From Syncephalastrum monosporum B8922 (lineage: Eukaryota > Mucoromycota > Mucoromycetes > Mucorales > Syncephalastraceae): DNA of 51,917 nucleotides. Below the pieces are notes generated by a model, which was not told where the DNA came from, made no database searches, and worked only from the letters and a program-made list of their open reading frames with translations. Positions 42,915 through 51,917 of this stretch are shown here, piece by piece (positions within the stretch are counted from its first letter, which is position 1; each line of letters opens with the position of its first letter). The position numbers and the translations under genes are program-made. The DNA lies in the NCBI GenBank assembly GCA_000697355.1, contig JNEN01001279.1:1-51917 (forward strand), read 5' to 3'.

Positions 42915-44274
42915 TTAGCGTGTTAAAGTTTCCTGACCGTCCTCTGTGATTAAAATCTAAACGACAAAGAGGCAGGTCAAAAAGCGAGGACGAGGTTCTT
43001 TGCATTTAGGCTTACGGTATGCTCGAATTGGGCGCTGCGGCCGCCATCTGCGGTTGTGATCGTCCAGTCGTCCGGCCACTTTGCGCCAAAGGCCGTGCCT
43101 TGACATAGAATGGGCTAAATTGGCGGATAGGTGAGTCAAAGAGCTGACATGGCTTAAGTGTATCTGGAGATAAACTGCACCTCTATCGTGAAAGCCATGC
43201 CAGGCTGCATATTCCCCGGCTCGTCATTGACTACAAACCATGAATAACGAATAGGCATATCGTACGGACCTATACTTACTATGGTGCAAGATCAGAGGCA
43301 GACAGTGGAAATGACGTCCGATACCGTGGCCTGACAGTTCATCCGAGACTGAGAATCCGTGGCTGTGAGCCAATTCACTGATAAAGATCGGGATGGTTCA
43401 GCAAGTGAAGGACATGGATACATTTCATGACGTACCTAATAACGCGACCAATTTCTTTGAAGGGTACGTCAGGTCCGCAGATAGCGATCGCCTTCTCCAG
43501 CGATTCTCGTGTGCATTCGACAAGCGCCTTGCCTGCTTCATCGACTTCCCCGACAAGGAAGGTCGCCGAGGTATCGCCATGGAAACCATCGAGGTAGACC
43601 TAGGATACGATGCGTTATATATTCATCTGGTTGTTCACTTTTTTGCACTTACCGACACGTCGATATTGATGATATCACCGTCACGAAGCGGTCGTCTAGA
43701 GGTCGGGTTAAACACGGATACAAGCAAAAAGGGATATCAAACACGAACGCGTCTGGGATACCATGGGCCATGATGTTGTTGATAGATGTGCAAACACTCT
43801 TGGGAAAACCGGAATAGTTGAGCGGGGATGGGTATGCACCACGGTCAATGGTGGCCTTGTGAATGGCTTCGTCAATTGCGTCTGTGGATGTCCCGGGCTA
43901 ATATAAACATAGACATAGCTTAATTTTCTAGACAGGCCCCGTGATATTTCTGTCAGCCATGTTCCTACCCGACACAGCTGTCCACCCAGGTGGAGGATCT
44001 CCCGTGCGAGTTGATTGACCTTGCGCATTTGCTGCTTTTCTTTCTCTGTAGTGAGAATGGAGAATGTACCGTCCCAGGGCGATGACGATCCATCGGCAGC
44101 ATAGGGCGGTTGAGCAATCGTAGCCGGAACAGGCCTCAAGACTGTCGGCGGGAGACCGCTTGCGAGTGAGGCCGGCACAATGCGCTCGTAGTTGCCAAAA
44201 CGAGGGGCAGAAACACCTCTATTCGCTCGCGGCTGGTGCAACCTCGCCTGCGCATGAAATAAGCGACGCCACAT
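42915..44274 (-). CDS. METAP1D: Mitochondrial type I methionine aminopeptidase (METAP1D-like)
   Basis: Eight exons: 44274-43969, 43897-43749, 43695-43653, 43599-43436, 43377-43280, 43230-43181, 43114-43016 and 42956-42915 (316 residues). It removes initiator methionine, using two metal ions. An Arg-rich, acid-free presequence ([20 protein letters not shown]) replaces the zinc-finger region of cytosolic MetAP1, pointing to mitochondria. The catalytic pita-bread motifs are all present: [68 protein letters not shown] and SAQFEHT. They supply the two Asp, one His and two Glu metal ligands. The intron 43696-43748 has an unusual GTTCGT donor but is required to rebuild PDARPLRDGD. The stop codon lies 22 bp from the convergent SZT2 stop. 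Confidence 0.92.
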
Positions 44275-44952
44275 CGTTATAGAAAGGGAGAAGAAAAGAA
44301 AATGATAAGAGATTACAATTTCCTTTTCTATGGTAGAGCGTGCGATAAAGGGTCATGAGTTCACACATTACAGTATAAAACTTGGCGAGCCTTGAATCCA
44401 GACGACAGTGTCCATCCATGTAGTACGGGATTAAGCTTGGCTATGGAAGCTAACGAGTTGGTGTGCATTTTGTGTTGGGACCTTCCATCTACGTATCTAG
44501 GATTGACGGGCTGCTGGAAATGGTAGCTCTCGTATCCAGCAGGCATTGTCCATATGTACCAGCAGGGACGAGAGCCGGAGGAAGCTATGATGATATTAGC
44601 CTATGATTTTGATGACCTGTTCACCCCCATGAGTTAAGTTACTCTGCTTCGTCTCCCAGCCTTCGTTCATATGGAATGCGTGGGTTGTATCACGGTGTCT
44701 CATCTGGTCGACGTCTCTGAGGGCCGACGACCATCTGAAAACGCATCGAAACCGTATTCCATGTGCAGATATCTGGCAGCTGAAAGTACAGCACTGTGTT
44801 CATGTCAGCAAATGTGCGCCGGATCCATCCGTGCAACAAGCGATCCAACGAAATGACTGCAGCTCAGCTGACTTGGACTTGGTGCCTCAAAAAAGCCAAA
44901 ATATTTTTTTTTCTTTCTGATTTTTCAGGCAACTCTTTAAGAAATACAAGCA
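44275..44952. other. Divergent promoter region between METAP1D and MCM2
   Basis: About 680 bp. A 61-codon minus-strand ATG frame (44361-44546, PAGYESYHFQQPVNPRYVDG at its start) has protein-like composition but no match. It could be a short gene, an upstream exon or chance. A T-rich tract lies just before the MCM2 start. Confidence 0.45.
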
Positions 44953-47803
44953 ATGGTAACTGACCACTCGACAGTCTGCCATTATGAGGTTGCTCACTCT
45001 TATATGAAATGACAGTCGGATCAACCTTCTGAGCGCAAGAGAAGACGTGAAAGTATCAGCGAAAACACACCTGCCGACTTTGCGGATTCGCCGGGCCCGT
45101 CCTCTATCCCGCCTTCCTCGCCTGCACCGTTCTACTCGGAAGCCGATTTCAGGGACGACGGTGACGATATTGCTGACGAAGGCGAAGGCGTAGGATCAGA
45201 CGATGACGGTGAAGATCTCTTTGGTGATGACCTTGAAAAGTAAATCAGCCCCGTCCAACTATGCGTCGTCATTCCCTCATAGGCTAACCCACCTTCTTCA
45301 AGGGACTACGCCGCCAACCCAGAGATGGATCGCTACGAAGACGCGGGTCTTGACGATGAAGAACAGTACAGTGGACTCGACCTGGGCGCGCGCAACGCCC
45401 TTGAAGCGCGATTGGCACGTCGCGATGCCGAGATCCAGCGCCGCCAGGGCCGTTTGGCAGGTGCCTTTATGGACAGCATCGACGACGATCTCGCTACGCC
45501 ACAGATGCCGACACGTATCCGTCGTCGCCACCGATACGATGACGATGCCATGATCGACGGAACGGAGGACGCAGTAAGTGCTTGGCCTACACACACACAT
45601 GGAGAGGACACCAGCGCAGACGTAGACTCATACATTGTGCTTGTTAGCCTGAAATGTCGCTCGATGAGCTGCAGAACGTCAAGGGCGATACGATCAGCGA
45701 CTGGGTCAGCATGGAAGCACCCCGTAGAGCCATCAAGCGTGAATTCCGTGATTTCCTGCAGACCTTTGTCGATGAACACGGTACCTCCGTCTATGGTGGC
45801 CGCATTCGCGATATGGGTGAACGTAAGTAACAACAGGGAACGACTTGGAAGAACCATCCGCTGATAGGTAGAACAGGTAACCGAGAGTCATTTGAGCTCA
45901 ACTATGAGCAGCTGAGCGAGGTGAAGCCTGTGCTTGGCTACTTCTTGGCCAACGCGCCCCTGGCCGTTCTCAAGATCTTTGACGAAGTTGCGCTGGACGT
46001 AACGCTTATGCAGTTCCCCGAGTACGAGAAGATCCACCGCGAGATTCACGTGCGTGTCACCCATCTTCCCACTGTCAACACACTGCGCGATCTGCGCGAG
46101 AGTCAGCTCAACTGTCTCGTCCGTGTCTCGGGCGTCGTCACGCGTCGATCGGGCGTGTTTCCGCAACTCAAATGGGTGAAATACAACTGCTCCAAGTGCA
46201 ACGAGCTCCTCGGCCCCTTCTATCAAGACATTCACAACGAGATCAAGATTCGCACCTGCCCCAACTGCCAGAGCAAAGGCCCATTCACGGTCAACATGGA
46301 GCAGACCGCCTACCGCAACTACCAGAAGCTGACCATTCAGGAAAGCCCTGGCACGGTGCCCCCCGGCCGTCTGCCGCGTCACCGCGAGGTGATCTGTCTC
46401 TGGGATCTGATCGACAAGGCCAAACCCGGTGAGGAGATCGAGGTCAGCGGTATCTACCGCAACAACTTTGATGCTTCGCTGAGCACCAAAAATGGCTTCC
46501 CTGTGTTTGCTACTATCATTGAGGCCAACCACATCCACAAGAACGAGGATCTCTTTGCCGCTTTCAACCTGAACGAAGAGGACAAGCAGCAGATCAAAGA
46601 GCTGGCCAAGGACAAGAACATCAGCCGACGGATCATGAAGAGCATTGCACCCTCGATTTATGGTCACCAGGACATCAAGCGTGCCATTGCTCTGGCGTTG
46701 TTTGGTGGTGTGCCAAAGAACATTCAAAACAAGCATCAGATTCGTGGTGATATCAACATTCTCATGCTGGGTGATCCTGGTACGGCCAAGTCGCAGTTTC
46801 TGAAATATGTCGAGAACACGGCCCATCGTGCCGTGTTCACGACCGGTCAAGGCGCCAGCGCAGTGGGTTTGACAGCCTCAGTACATAAAGATCCTATCAC
46901 TCGTGAGTGGACTCTTGAGGGCGGCGCTCTTGTTCTGGCTGACCGCGGTGTGTGCCTTATTGATGAGTTTGACAAGATGAACGACGCAGACAGGTAAAAA
47001 GAAGAAGAGGTTTTCTAGCAAAGAGATGTGTACTTAAATCCGAGCTAGAACTTCCATTCACGAAGCCATGGAACAGCAGTCCATCTCGATCTCCAAGGCA
47101 GGTATTGTCACGACGCTCCAGGCACGCTGCTCCGTCATTGCTGCGGCCAATCCCATCCACGGTCGATACAACCCCTCTGTTCCCTTCATCCAAAACGTTG
47201 AGTTGACGGACCCTATTCTGTCGCGTTTTGATGTGCTCTGTGTTGTGAAGGATACGGTCAATCCCGAGCACGACCATCGCCTGGCGACCAGTGTGATTAG
47301 CAGTCATATGCGCCACCACCCTGGCTTCAAAGAAGCCATGGACCAGGACAACCAACTGACTGAACAGGATGCCGATGTAAGTTTGGCGCAAAGTGTAGCT
47401 ATCCATCCACTCACAGATAAAGTTACAGATCATCCCTCAAGACCTGCTCCGGAAGTACATCATGTTTGCTCGCGAGAAGCAGCCTCGCTTGCACCAGATG
47501 GATGAAAACAAACTCTCCCAGCTCTTCGCGGAGCTGCGTCGCGAATCCATGACGAGTGGCAGCATCCCTATCACGGTGCGTCACCTGGAATCCATGGTGC
47601 GTTTGGCCGAAGCACACGCCAAGATGCATTTGCGCGACTACGTTCGGTCTGACGATGTGGACGTGGCCATCAAGGTGGCCCTCGATAGCTTCATCAGCGC
47701 CCAAAAGTTCAGCATGATGCAAGTCTTGAGACGCCGTCTTCGCCGATACCTTGTCAAAGAGGATGGCCCCCAACAGCAACAGCAGCAGCAGCAGCAGCAA
47801 TAG
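44953..47803 (+). CDS. MCM2: MCM2, subunit of the MCM2-7 replicative helicase
   Basis: Exons: 44953-44955 (ATG only), 45016-45239, 45303-45573, 45648-45822, 45877-46993, 47049-47376 and 47429-47803 (830 residues). The N-terminus is acidic and phospho-site-rich, as in Mcm2 histone-binding tails. The Mcm2-type zinc finger is [10 protein letters not shown], then [10 protein letters not shown] (about residues 329-360). The AAA+ core shows Walker [10 protein letters not shown] (about 523), Walker B LIDEFDKM (about 586) and the arginine-finger motif SRFD (about 655). [19 protein letters not shown] and [11 protein letters not shown] are also family-typical. The start is inferred: an in-frame TGA at 45010 excludes extending exon 2 upstream, and ATG-GTAACT joined to GACAG-TCG gives [13 protein letters not shown]. 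The C-terminus adds ten glutamines after the usual MCM2 end. Confidence 0.93.
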
Positions 47804-48103
47804 GAACAATAAGGTTTAAGGAAAGGGAGAACCGGATTTTAAGATTATGCTTCGTTCAAAAGTTTTGTGTATATAAATTGTAGTAATAGCATTCGATTAT
47901 CGTGTTTTCCCTTGTGATGTGATGTGAGGGAACCATGGCTAAACTGGATCGCGAACAAAAAGAACCAATACGCAGGCAAATGACTGACTTATGAAAAAGT
48001 CGCTGACCAGGCACATCCCAACATACACACAAAACAAGAAATAGGAGTGGAGGAAGGTGATAACGCATTTATTGATGGATAAATGCAACGTATCGTTATC
48101 CGT
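47804..48103. other. Convergent intergenic region between MCM2 and RPL39
   Basis: A 300-bp shared 3' region, AT-rich, with nothing else seen. Confidence 0.55.
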
Positions 48104-48534
48104 TTAGATGTTGAGCTTGGTGTGGCGCCAGTTGCGACGCTTAGCGTTCCAGCTGAAAATGAAACAGAAGCCCAATGAGAATGACTATATTGATTTTCAG
48201 GTAGGATGAAGACATACCGGATCTTGGTGTCCGCCTTCATGCGGAACCAGTGGGGCAGGGGACGGTTCTGCTTCTGCTTCTTGCCAAGCTTGACCTTGGT
48301 CCGGAAGGACTTGTTGGAAGGCTGCATTCAACGCATTCGTAAGTTCATCTCGTTCGTTGCATCGTTTGACGTATCCCGTATTCGGTCGCATGATCCCGAT
48401 ATTATCCCATCTCCTCCCATCTCATCCATCCATGCGCGCATCCATTCATCCATCCATTCGCTCGTGAACAGATGGTGTGAAATGCTATGGATTGTCGTCT
48501 CTTTTATGTTGTCATATCCCAGGATGCTTACCAT
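48104..48534 (-). CDS. RPL39: Ribosomal protein eL39
   Basis: Exons 48534-48532 (ATG only), 48321-48218 and 48152-48104 give exactly 51 residues, the universal length of this protein. The sequence [20 protein letters not shown], followed by [15 protein letters not shown] and [15 protein letters not shown], is unmistakable eL39, a small basic rod lining the 60S peptide exit tunnel. The start codon stands alone in exon 1: fungal eL39 begins Met-Pro-Ser, and here Pro-Ser opens exon 2 directly after a CAG acceptor. The alternative in-frame ATG at the intron end would give MQPS, which is less likely. Intron 1 is 210 nt, the longest inferred in the window; intron 2 is 65 nt. A CT-rich leader (CTCCTTCCCTTCCCTTATCC) precedes the ATG, as usual for ribosomal protein genes. 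Confidence 0.95.
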
Positions 48535-48942
48535 GGTTACGGATAAGGGAAGGGAAGGAGTTGAATTTGGCGCTTCACCACACCCAAGGAACCCCGCGCT
48601 GCCGGTGCGTATACGAAAATAGCAAGGGCGGACATCCAATCTGATTTTCCACGTCTTTCTTTTTGATCCACACGCTGACAGCCACACTGTCTATATTCGA
48701 AAAGAACAAAAAATACAAGTTACACATGTTGGGAGAGAAGGGTTTGGTGGCGAGAGTCTATTGTAATTAAGGGTTTGGAATGTGCAGTAGAGAAACGAAA
48801 CACACAAAGGAGGCATTGGGAAGAAAAAAGAGAGAGATAAAGCATTGATATGATCACACACGTACACATACACATACACATATACACATGAAATAATCAC
48901 GCAAGCCTTTGCGCATACGTGCCATGTAGACTTATGAGTCAA
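48535..48942. other. Region between RPL39 and the Cys-pair gene
   Basis: About 400 bp holding the RPL39 promoter (minus strand) and the 3' flank of the next gene. A CACATA-type dinucleotide-rich run lies at about 48856-48892. No gene seen. Confidence 0.5.
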
Positions 48943-49307
48943 TTAAACACGTCGGCATTCCATATGGGTCTTGGTAGGATCCATGGGCAAAGCGCAAAAG
49001 AAACCGAGCTTCTGCATTTGCGAAAACATTTCCGTGTCTGTCATAATGACACACGTACACAGAGAAAGGAAAATAAAAAGTGTCAGCCTTCTCCAACATA
49101 AGAAGAGTACGAAAGCCCATTCTCCACCCATCGATACTTACATTCCAAGTTCAGCTTCAGGCATTCTTCCTGGCCACCAGGAAGCTGTCGGCAGACCTGG
49201 TGCTTGTACTGAATAATATTGTAGCCGTTCTGAGGCGCGGCAGCAACGAATTTGTCCAAACGAGCCAGCTCGTTGTTTGCATCCTGGGAGTTGTTTGCGT
49301 CGGCCAT
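48943..49307 (-). CDS. Small protein with two cysteine pairs (86 aa)
   Basis: Exons 49307-49142 and 49037-48943 (104-nt intron, GTAAGTATCG to TGACAG) give 86 residues. After a polar start (MADANNSQDANNELARLDKF) a helix contains C-x9-C (VCRQLPGGQEECLKLNLEY). A second segment contains FFCALPMDPTKTHMECRRV, a C-x12-C pair. Paired cysteines in two helices recall twin-CxnC proteins of the mitochondrial intermembrane space, but the spacing is not the canonical CX9C-CX9C, and no family is named. The frame above 49307 lacks another ATG. The spliced ending is preferred because the unspliced frame runs into a Tyr/Ser-rich tail inside the intron. Confidence 0.7.
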
Positions 49308-50227
49308 ACTAGAGCGTCTTTTGATCAGCACAGAGAACGAGGCTTGATAAGAATAAGAGGGAGAAAGGGTAGAGCTTACTTGTCTCTTTCTTTATTTTCT
49401 GTTTTCTGTTTTGTGTGCGGAAAAGAAGAACCAAGCTCGCGCGGGGTTGTGTTGCACGGCCCACCAAAAATGCATTTCGCGCACCATCGACCCTTCTTAC
49501 GTCATTGTGACTGCTTTGTACCTGACCACCGCTATCCCACACCCCCATCCGCATGAATCCCGCCTAAAACAGACTTGCCTATCAACGTCATTTCTCTGTT
49601 TTTTTGACAGGTCTCACCCATTCTCACAAGTGCTTTTATATAACTTCACTAAAAGACTTTGTTTCTTTACTTCATCAGTAAAGTTATTCGAAGAAAGACA
49701 TGAGTCCTCGGCACCATGACACGCGTAGTAGAATGTTACAGAAGGGAATTTGGTACGGCCTGGCCCCTTCCAACTCTATGATATTGCCAATAATTCTTGC
49801 TCTTATAGACTTTTGCTGTCTTCTATATACTGCCAACATCATCTGTTCATTAGTACGTAGAAAAGGGTTTTCCACGGGGTATTGAGGGTATGAGGGTTAC
49901 TTGCAAAAATTCGATCTACTGTATAACGGAATACAGAGCATATATTAAGCACTCAGTATGAACCTCGAGGTGCACAAGAACAGGCGAAGATGGATGTACT
50001 ATATACCGCTGTACGAAAATGTTATCTGGAAAGAGGAAGAATTGACTCCAAGAAATTTGCGATGCCGGTAGAGAATGGTCGTATTAATCACCATAACAAA
50101 GACTACCTGCGTTTTGACAAACTCTCAAATGAGAGTGAATAAGAACATCAACCGACTTGTTGTCATCTGGAGATTCTAGTTAGAGCGTCTGAGATTGTTG
50201 GATATGCGTCTGTTTATTGCGGAATTC
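49308..50227. other. Intergenic, no gene seen
   Basis: About 900 bp, AT-rich. The first 120 bases form the leader of the Cys-pair gene. No convincing frame, RNA gene or repeat before the foldback element begins. Confidence 0.5.
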
Positions 50228-50599
50228 ATATACAGTCCTTCCGAGATTAAGTGGGGGGTGCTCAATTTCTCAGTGAGCCGCTACAAATTTTGGAGTGTCG
50301 TCCAATCTGAAGTCGAGTGCCGCAACGCAAATTTCAGAGAGTCGCAGAGCGAGAATAAGAGTGTCTTGGCGGTGCGACACTAGATCTTTCATTTCTGAAT
50401 ATTTCTCGTAAATGCAAAAGAATGGAAATAAAGTTTCGCGACACTCTCATTCTCGCTCTGCGACTCTCTGAAATTTGCGTTGCGGCAGTCTGAAATTTGT
50501 CATGCGGCACTCGACTTCAGATTGGACGACACTCCAAAATTTGTAGCGGCTCACTGAGAAATTGAGCACCCCCCACTTAACCTCGGAAGGACTGTATAT
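50228..50599. mobile_element. Foldback (long inverted-repeat) element, MITE-like
   Basis: The left arm (50228-50365) and right arm (50440-50599) are near-perfect reverse complements. The outer end begins ATATACAGTCCTTCCGAG on the left and closes CTCGGAAGGACTGTATAT on the right. A 74-bp AT-rich spacer separates the arms. The right arm carries 22 extra bases flanked by TGCCGCA/TGCGGCA-type repeats, consistent with a deletion in the left arm between short direct repeats. No coding capacity and no clear target-site duplication were seen. As RNA it would fold into a hairpin of about 138 bp. Non-autonomous transposon is the likely class; transposase and family are unknown. Confidence 0.75.
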
Positions 50600-50637
50600 A
50601 AGCGCAAAGAGGTCTCCGCGCGCGATGCTCGACTACG

Positions 50638-50721
50638 TCTCCCTTGTTATAAAAAGGTTAGTGTTCTCGGAATTACATAAGCAGGACGCTGGAGACCCGG
50701 GTTCAATTCCCGTCAGGCGTC
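50638..50721 (+). pseudogene. tRNA-Asp-like relic
   Basis: The 3' part, GAGACCCGGGTTCAATTCCC (50692-50711), is the variable/T-arm sequence typical of eukaryotic tRNA-Asp and contains a perfect B box. Upstream, GGTTAGTGTTCTCG resembles the tRNA-Asp D-loop/anticodon-stem start (GGTTAGTATYCCCG). Between them the anticodon arm is lost: an AATTACATAAGCAGGAC stretch forms no 5-bp stem and has no GTC in a loop. The acceptor ends do not pair. It is therefore a decayed tRNA or tRNA-derived SINE head rather than a working gene. It lies 38 bp from the foldback element. Confidence 0.5.
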
Positions 50722-51540
50722 TTTATGTCAGGACCCTTTTGGCTGTAAGATGGGCCAGTTCGATGAAGGAACCAATAGAAGAGTGAATAGGAAACAAGAG
50801 AGAAGCAATGGGATGTAGATGCCATAATCTCTCGAGTGACCCGCTCTGTTAATAATTAAATAATGTAGGTCTTCTGCTATTAATGGGAAAGCAAGCCGAA
50901 CAAACCTATCAGAATAATATACCGCTTGAATCCTACATATGTCAGGCTGAAGGTGGAAAAGCCCATAGCAAGGATGATCATATTTAACCAGCTTTTCCAC
51001 GGACGCGAAGCGTAAACGAGGGTATGGGGCTGGCTCCATCTAGCGGTTGGAGTGGACTAGAGCGAGCGAATATTAAGTGGAGGGGTGGAGACTCAGCCCC
51101 GTAGATCACTCACATTCGAAACATAGGTCGTAGATTCACGTCGGATCATGTTCATAAAAATATATACTGTATAATACAGTATGAAGTGTCTCCAGAGATA
51201 CATTTCTTATTGTTGCGCTGTATTAGATGGCGAAAGCGGCCCCGTTTGCGTCTCGACATTGAATTCGTGATTCTATATGAGATATGAAGCGAGTAACTTC
51301 CTATAGCCGGAGGATTCATGCAGTATCAGTGTCTGTTTCTGACCTCAACTTTTTTCCTCAGTTCAACGTATGTGAATACGGGCAAAATTTCTGAACCCAA
51401 CAGAGATAAGCTGGTCCAAGTCTCAGCGTTTTGATCACTGTTGCTGTTTCAACGTCATTATCATTCTATTTCTTCGTTTCTTTTCTCGACATATACCTTA
51501 TCGGCATTCATCTCTTTCATCTTCTCGCATATTGTCAGCT
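50722..51540. other. Intergenic, promoter of the right-edge gene
   Basis: No gene seen. The last 100 bases (about 51435-51535) are CT/T-rich, the leader style seen before other start codons here. Confidence 0.55.
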
Positions 51541-51917
51541 ATGGCCCCCCGCAGAAAAACTCACCAAAACGTTACTCATTCGACATTCAAGCCTCTACCT
51601 GTCTCATTGAAAGCCGGAACCTCTGCGACAACATCCTCCGCATCAGCGTCTGCGCCTTCAACGGCATCAGGATCCACATCCAAATTGACCGAGGAAAGAG
51701 CAATCGACTTATTACACCAAGCGTTCGACAACAAGCTCAAGGCAATCATCCGATCGCTTAAAGTATCTTCTGAGCCCACAGACGAGAAAGAGATCGAGAA
51801 GATTACGAAAGCATGCAATAAAAAAAGACAGCAACTGCTGAGCATGAAGACGATGCCACATGGACTCCTTGACACAGCTGACGATATCGGCAGCTTGAAA
51901 CGAAGGTCACGCATATT
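51541..51917 (+). CDS. Uncharacterised basic protein, C-terminus cut by window edge
   Basis: An ATG preceded by a pyrimidine-rich leader opens a frame with no stop to the window edge (125 codons visible). The N-terminus is basic (MAPRRKTHQNVTHSTFKPLP), then a Ser/Thr/Ala-rich linker. A helical, probably coiled-coil region follows (EERAIDLLHQAFDNKLKAII, then EKEIEKITKACNKKRQQLLS). The short basic start plus helix recalls small chromosomal or kinetochore proteins, but no family is recognised, and an intron beyond the edge is possible. Confidence 0.55.
   Translation, partial: MAPRRKTHQNVTHSTFKPLPVSLKAGTSATTSSASASAPSTASGSTSKLTEERAIDLLHQAFDNKLKAIIRSLKVSSEPTDEKEIEKITKACNKKRQQLLSMKTMPHGLLDTADDIGSLKRRSRI

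Noticed and set aside
44361..44546. 61-codon minus-strand frame upstream of METAP1D
   Set aside because: Protein-like composition, but too short, with no match and no splice that links it in frame to METAP1D with confidence.
45888..46850. 320-codon minus-strand frame opposite MCM2
   Set aside because: Mirror of a conserved helicase exon; Val/Leu/Asp-rich with no start context or motif of its own.
1..51917. CRISPR arrays, prokaryotic operons, rRNA genes
   Set aside because: No spaced identical repeats, no Shine-Dalgarno-led gene strings and no rRNA-like conserved blocks were seen. Introns mark the window as eukaryotic.

Overview
The window is nuclear DNA from a filamentous fungus, most likely an early-diverging lineage (Mucoromycota, probably Mucorales). 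Genes carry many short GT-AG introns (about 50-105 nt, often with a CTAAC/CTGAC-like branch site), pyrimidine-rich leaders precede start codons, and intergenic DNA is AT-rich. The gene set is eukaryotic throughout: MCM2, eL39, 2-oxoglutarate dehydrogenase E2, succinate dehydrogenase anchor, Rcf2, Nsa1/WDR74 and an SZT2-like giant. The taxonomic placement is inference. All exon structures were built by hand from splice signals and frame continuity, and each proposed CDS sums to a multiple of three except the frameshifted NSA1.

Left part (1-12.1 kb). A Ser/Ala/Pro-rich repeat protein runs off the left edge on the minus strand (1-1832). About 4.6 kb of AT-rich DNA follows, holding one decayed reading frame. 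Next come an acidic nuclear-looking protein (6434-7555), another sparse stretch, and two plus-strand genes: a Whi5/Nrm1-type G1/S regulator and a membrane-anchored SAM methyltransferase.

Centre (12.7-24.6 kb) is gene-dense: KGD2, a His/Asp-rich unknown, NSA1 (with an apparent one-base frameshift), RCF2, a BAT2/PRRC2-N-like disordered protein, SDH4 and DTWD1. Three of these (KGD2, RCF2, SDH4) act in mitochondrial respiration. From 24.6 to 28.8 kb the DNA is sparse but contains a decayed RNA polymerase II subunit 9-like copy.

Right part (28.8-51.9 kb). It holds an acidic nucleolar-type zinc-finger protein, an eight-exon WD40 protein and a 9.7-kb, eleven-exon gene for a 3026-residue SZT2-like protein (KICSTOR/TORC1 nutrient signalling). 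These are followed by a mitochondrial methionine aminopeptidase, MCM2, eL39 and a small Cys-pair protein. The last 2 kb carries a 372-bp foldback inverted repeat, a degenerate tRNA-Asp-like sequence and the start of one more gene at the right edge.

No CRISPR array, rRNA gene, intact tRNA gene or prokaryotic operon was found. The points most worth checking are the SZT2-like gene and its overlapping uORF, the NSA1 frameshift, the RPB9-like relic, the foldback element, and two genes whose start codon forms an exon by itself.
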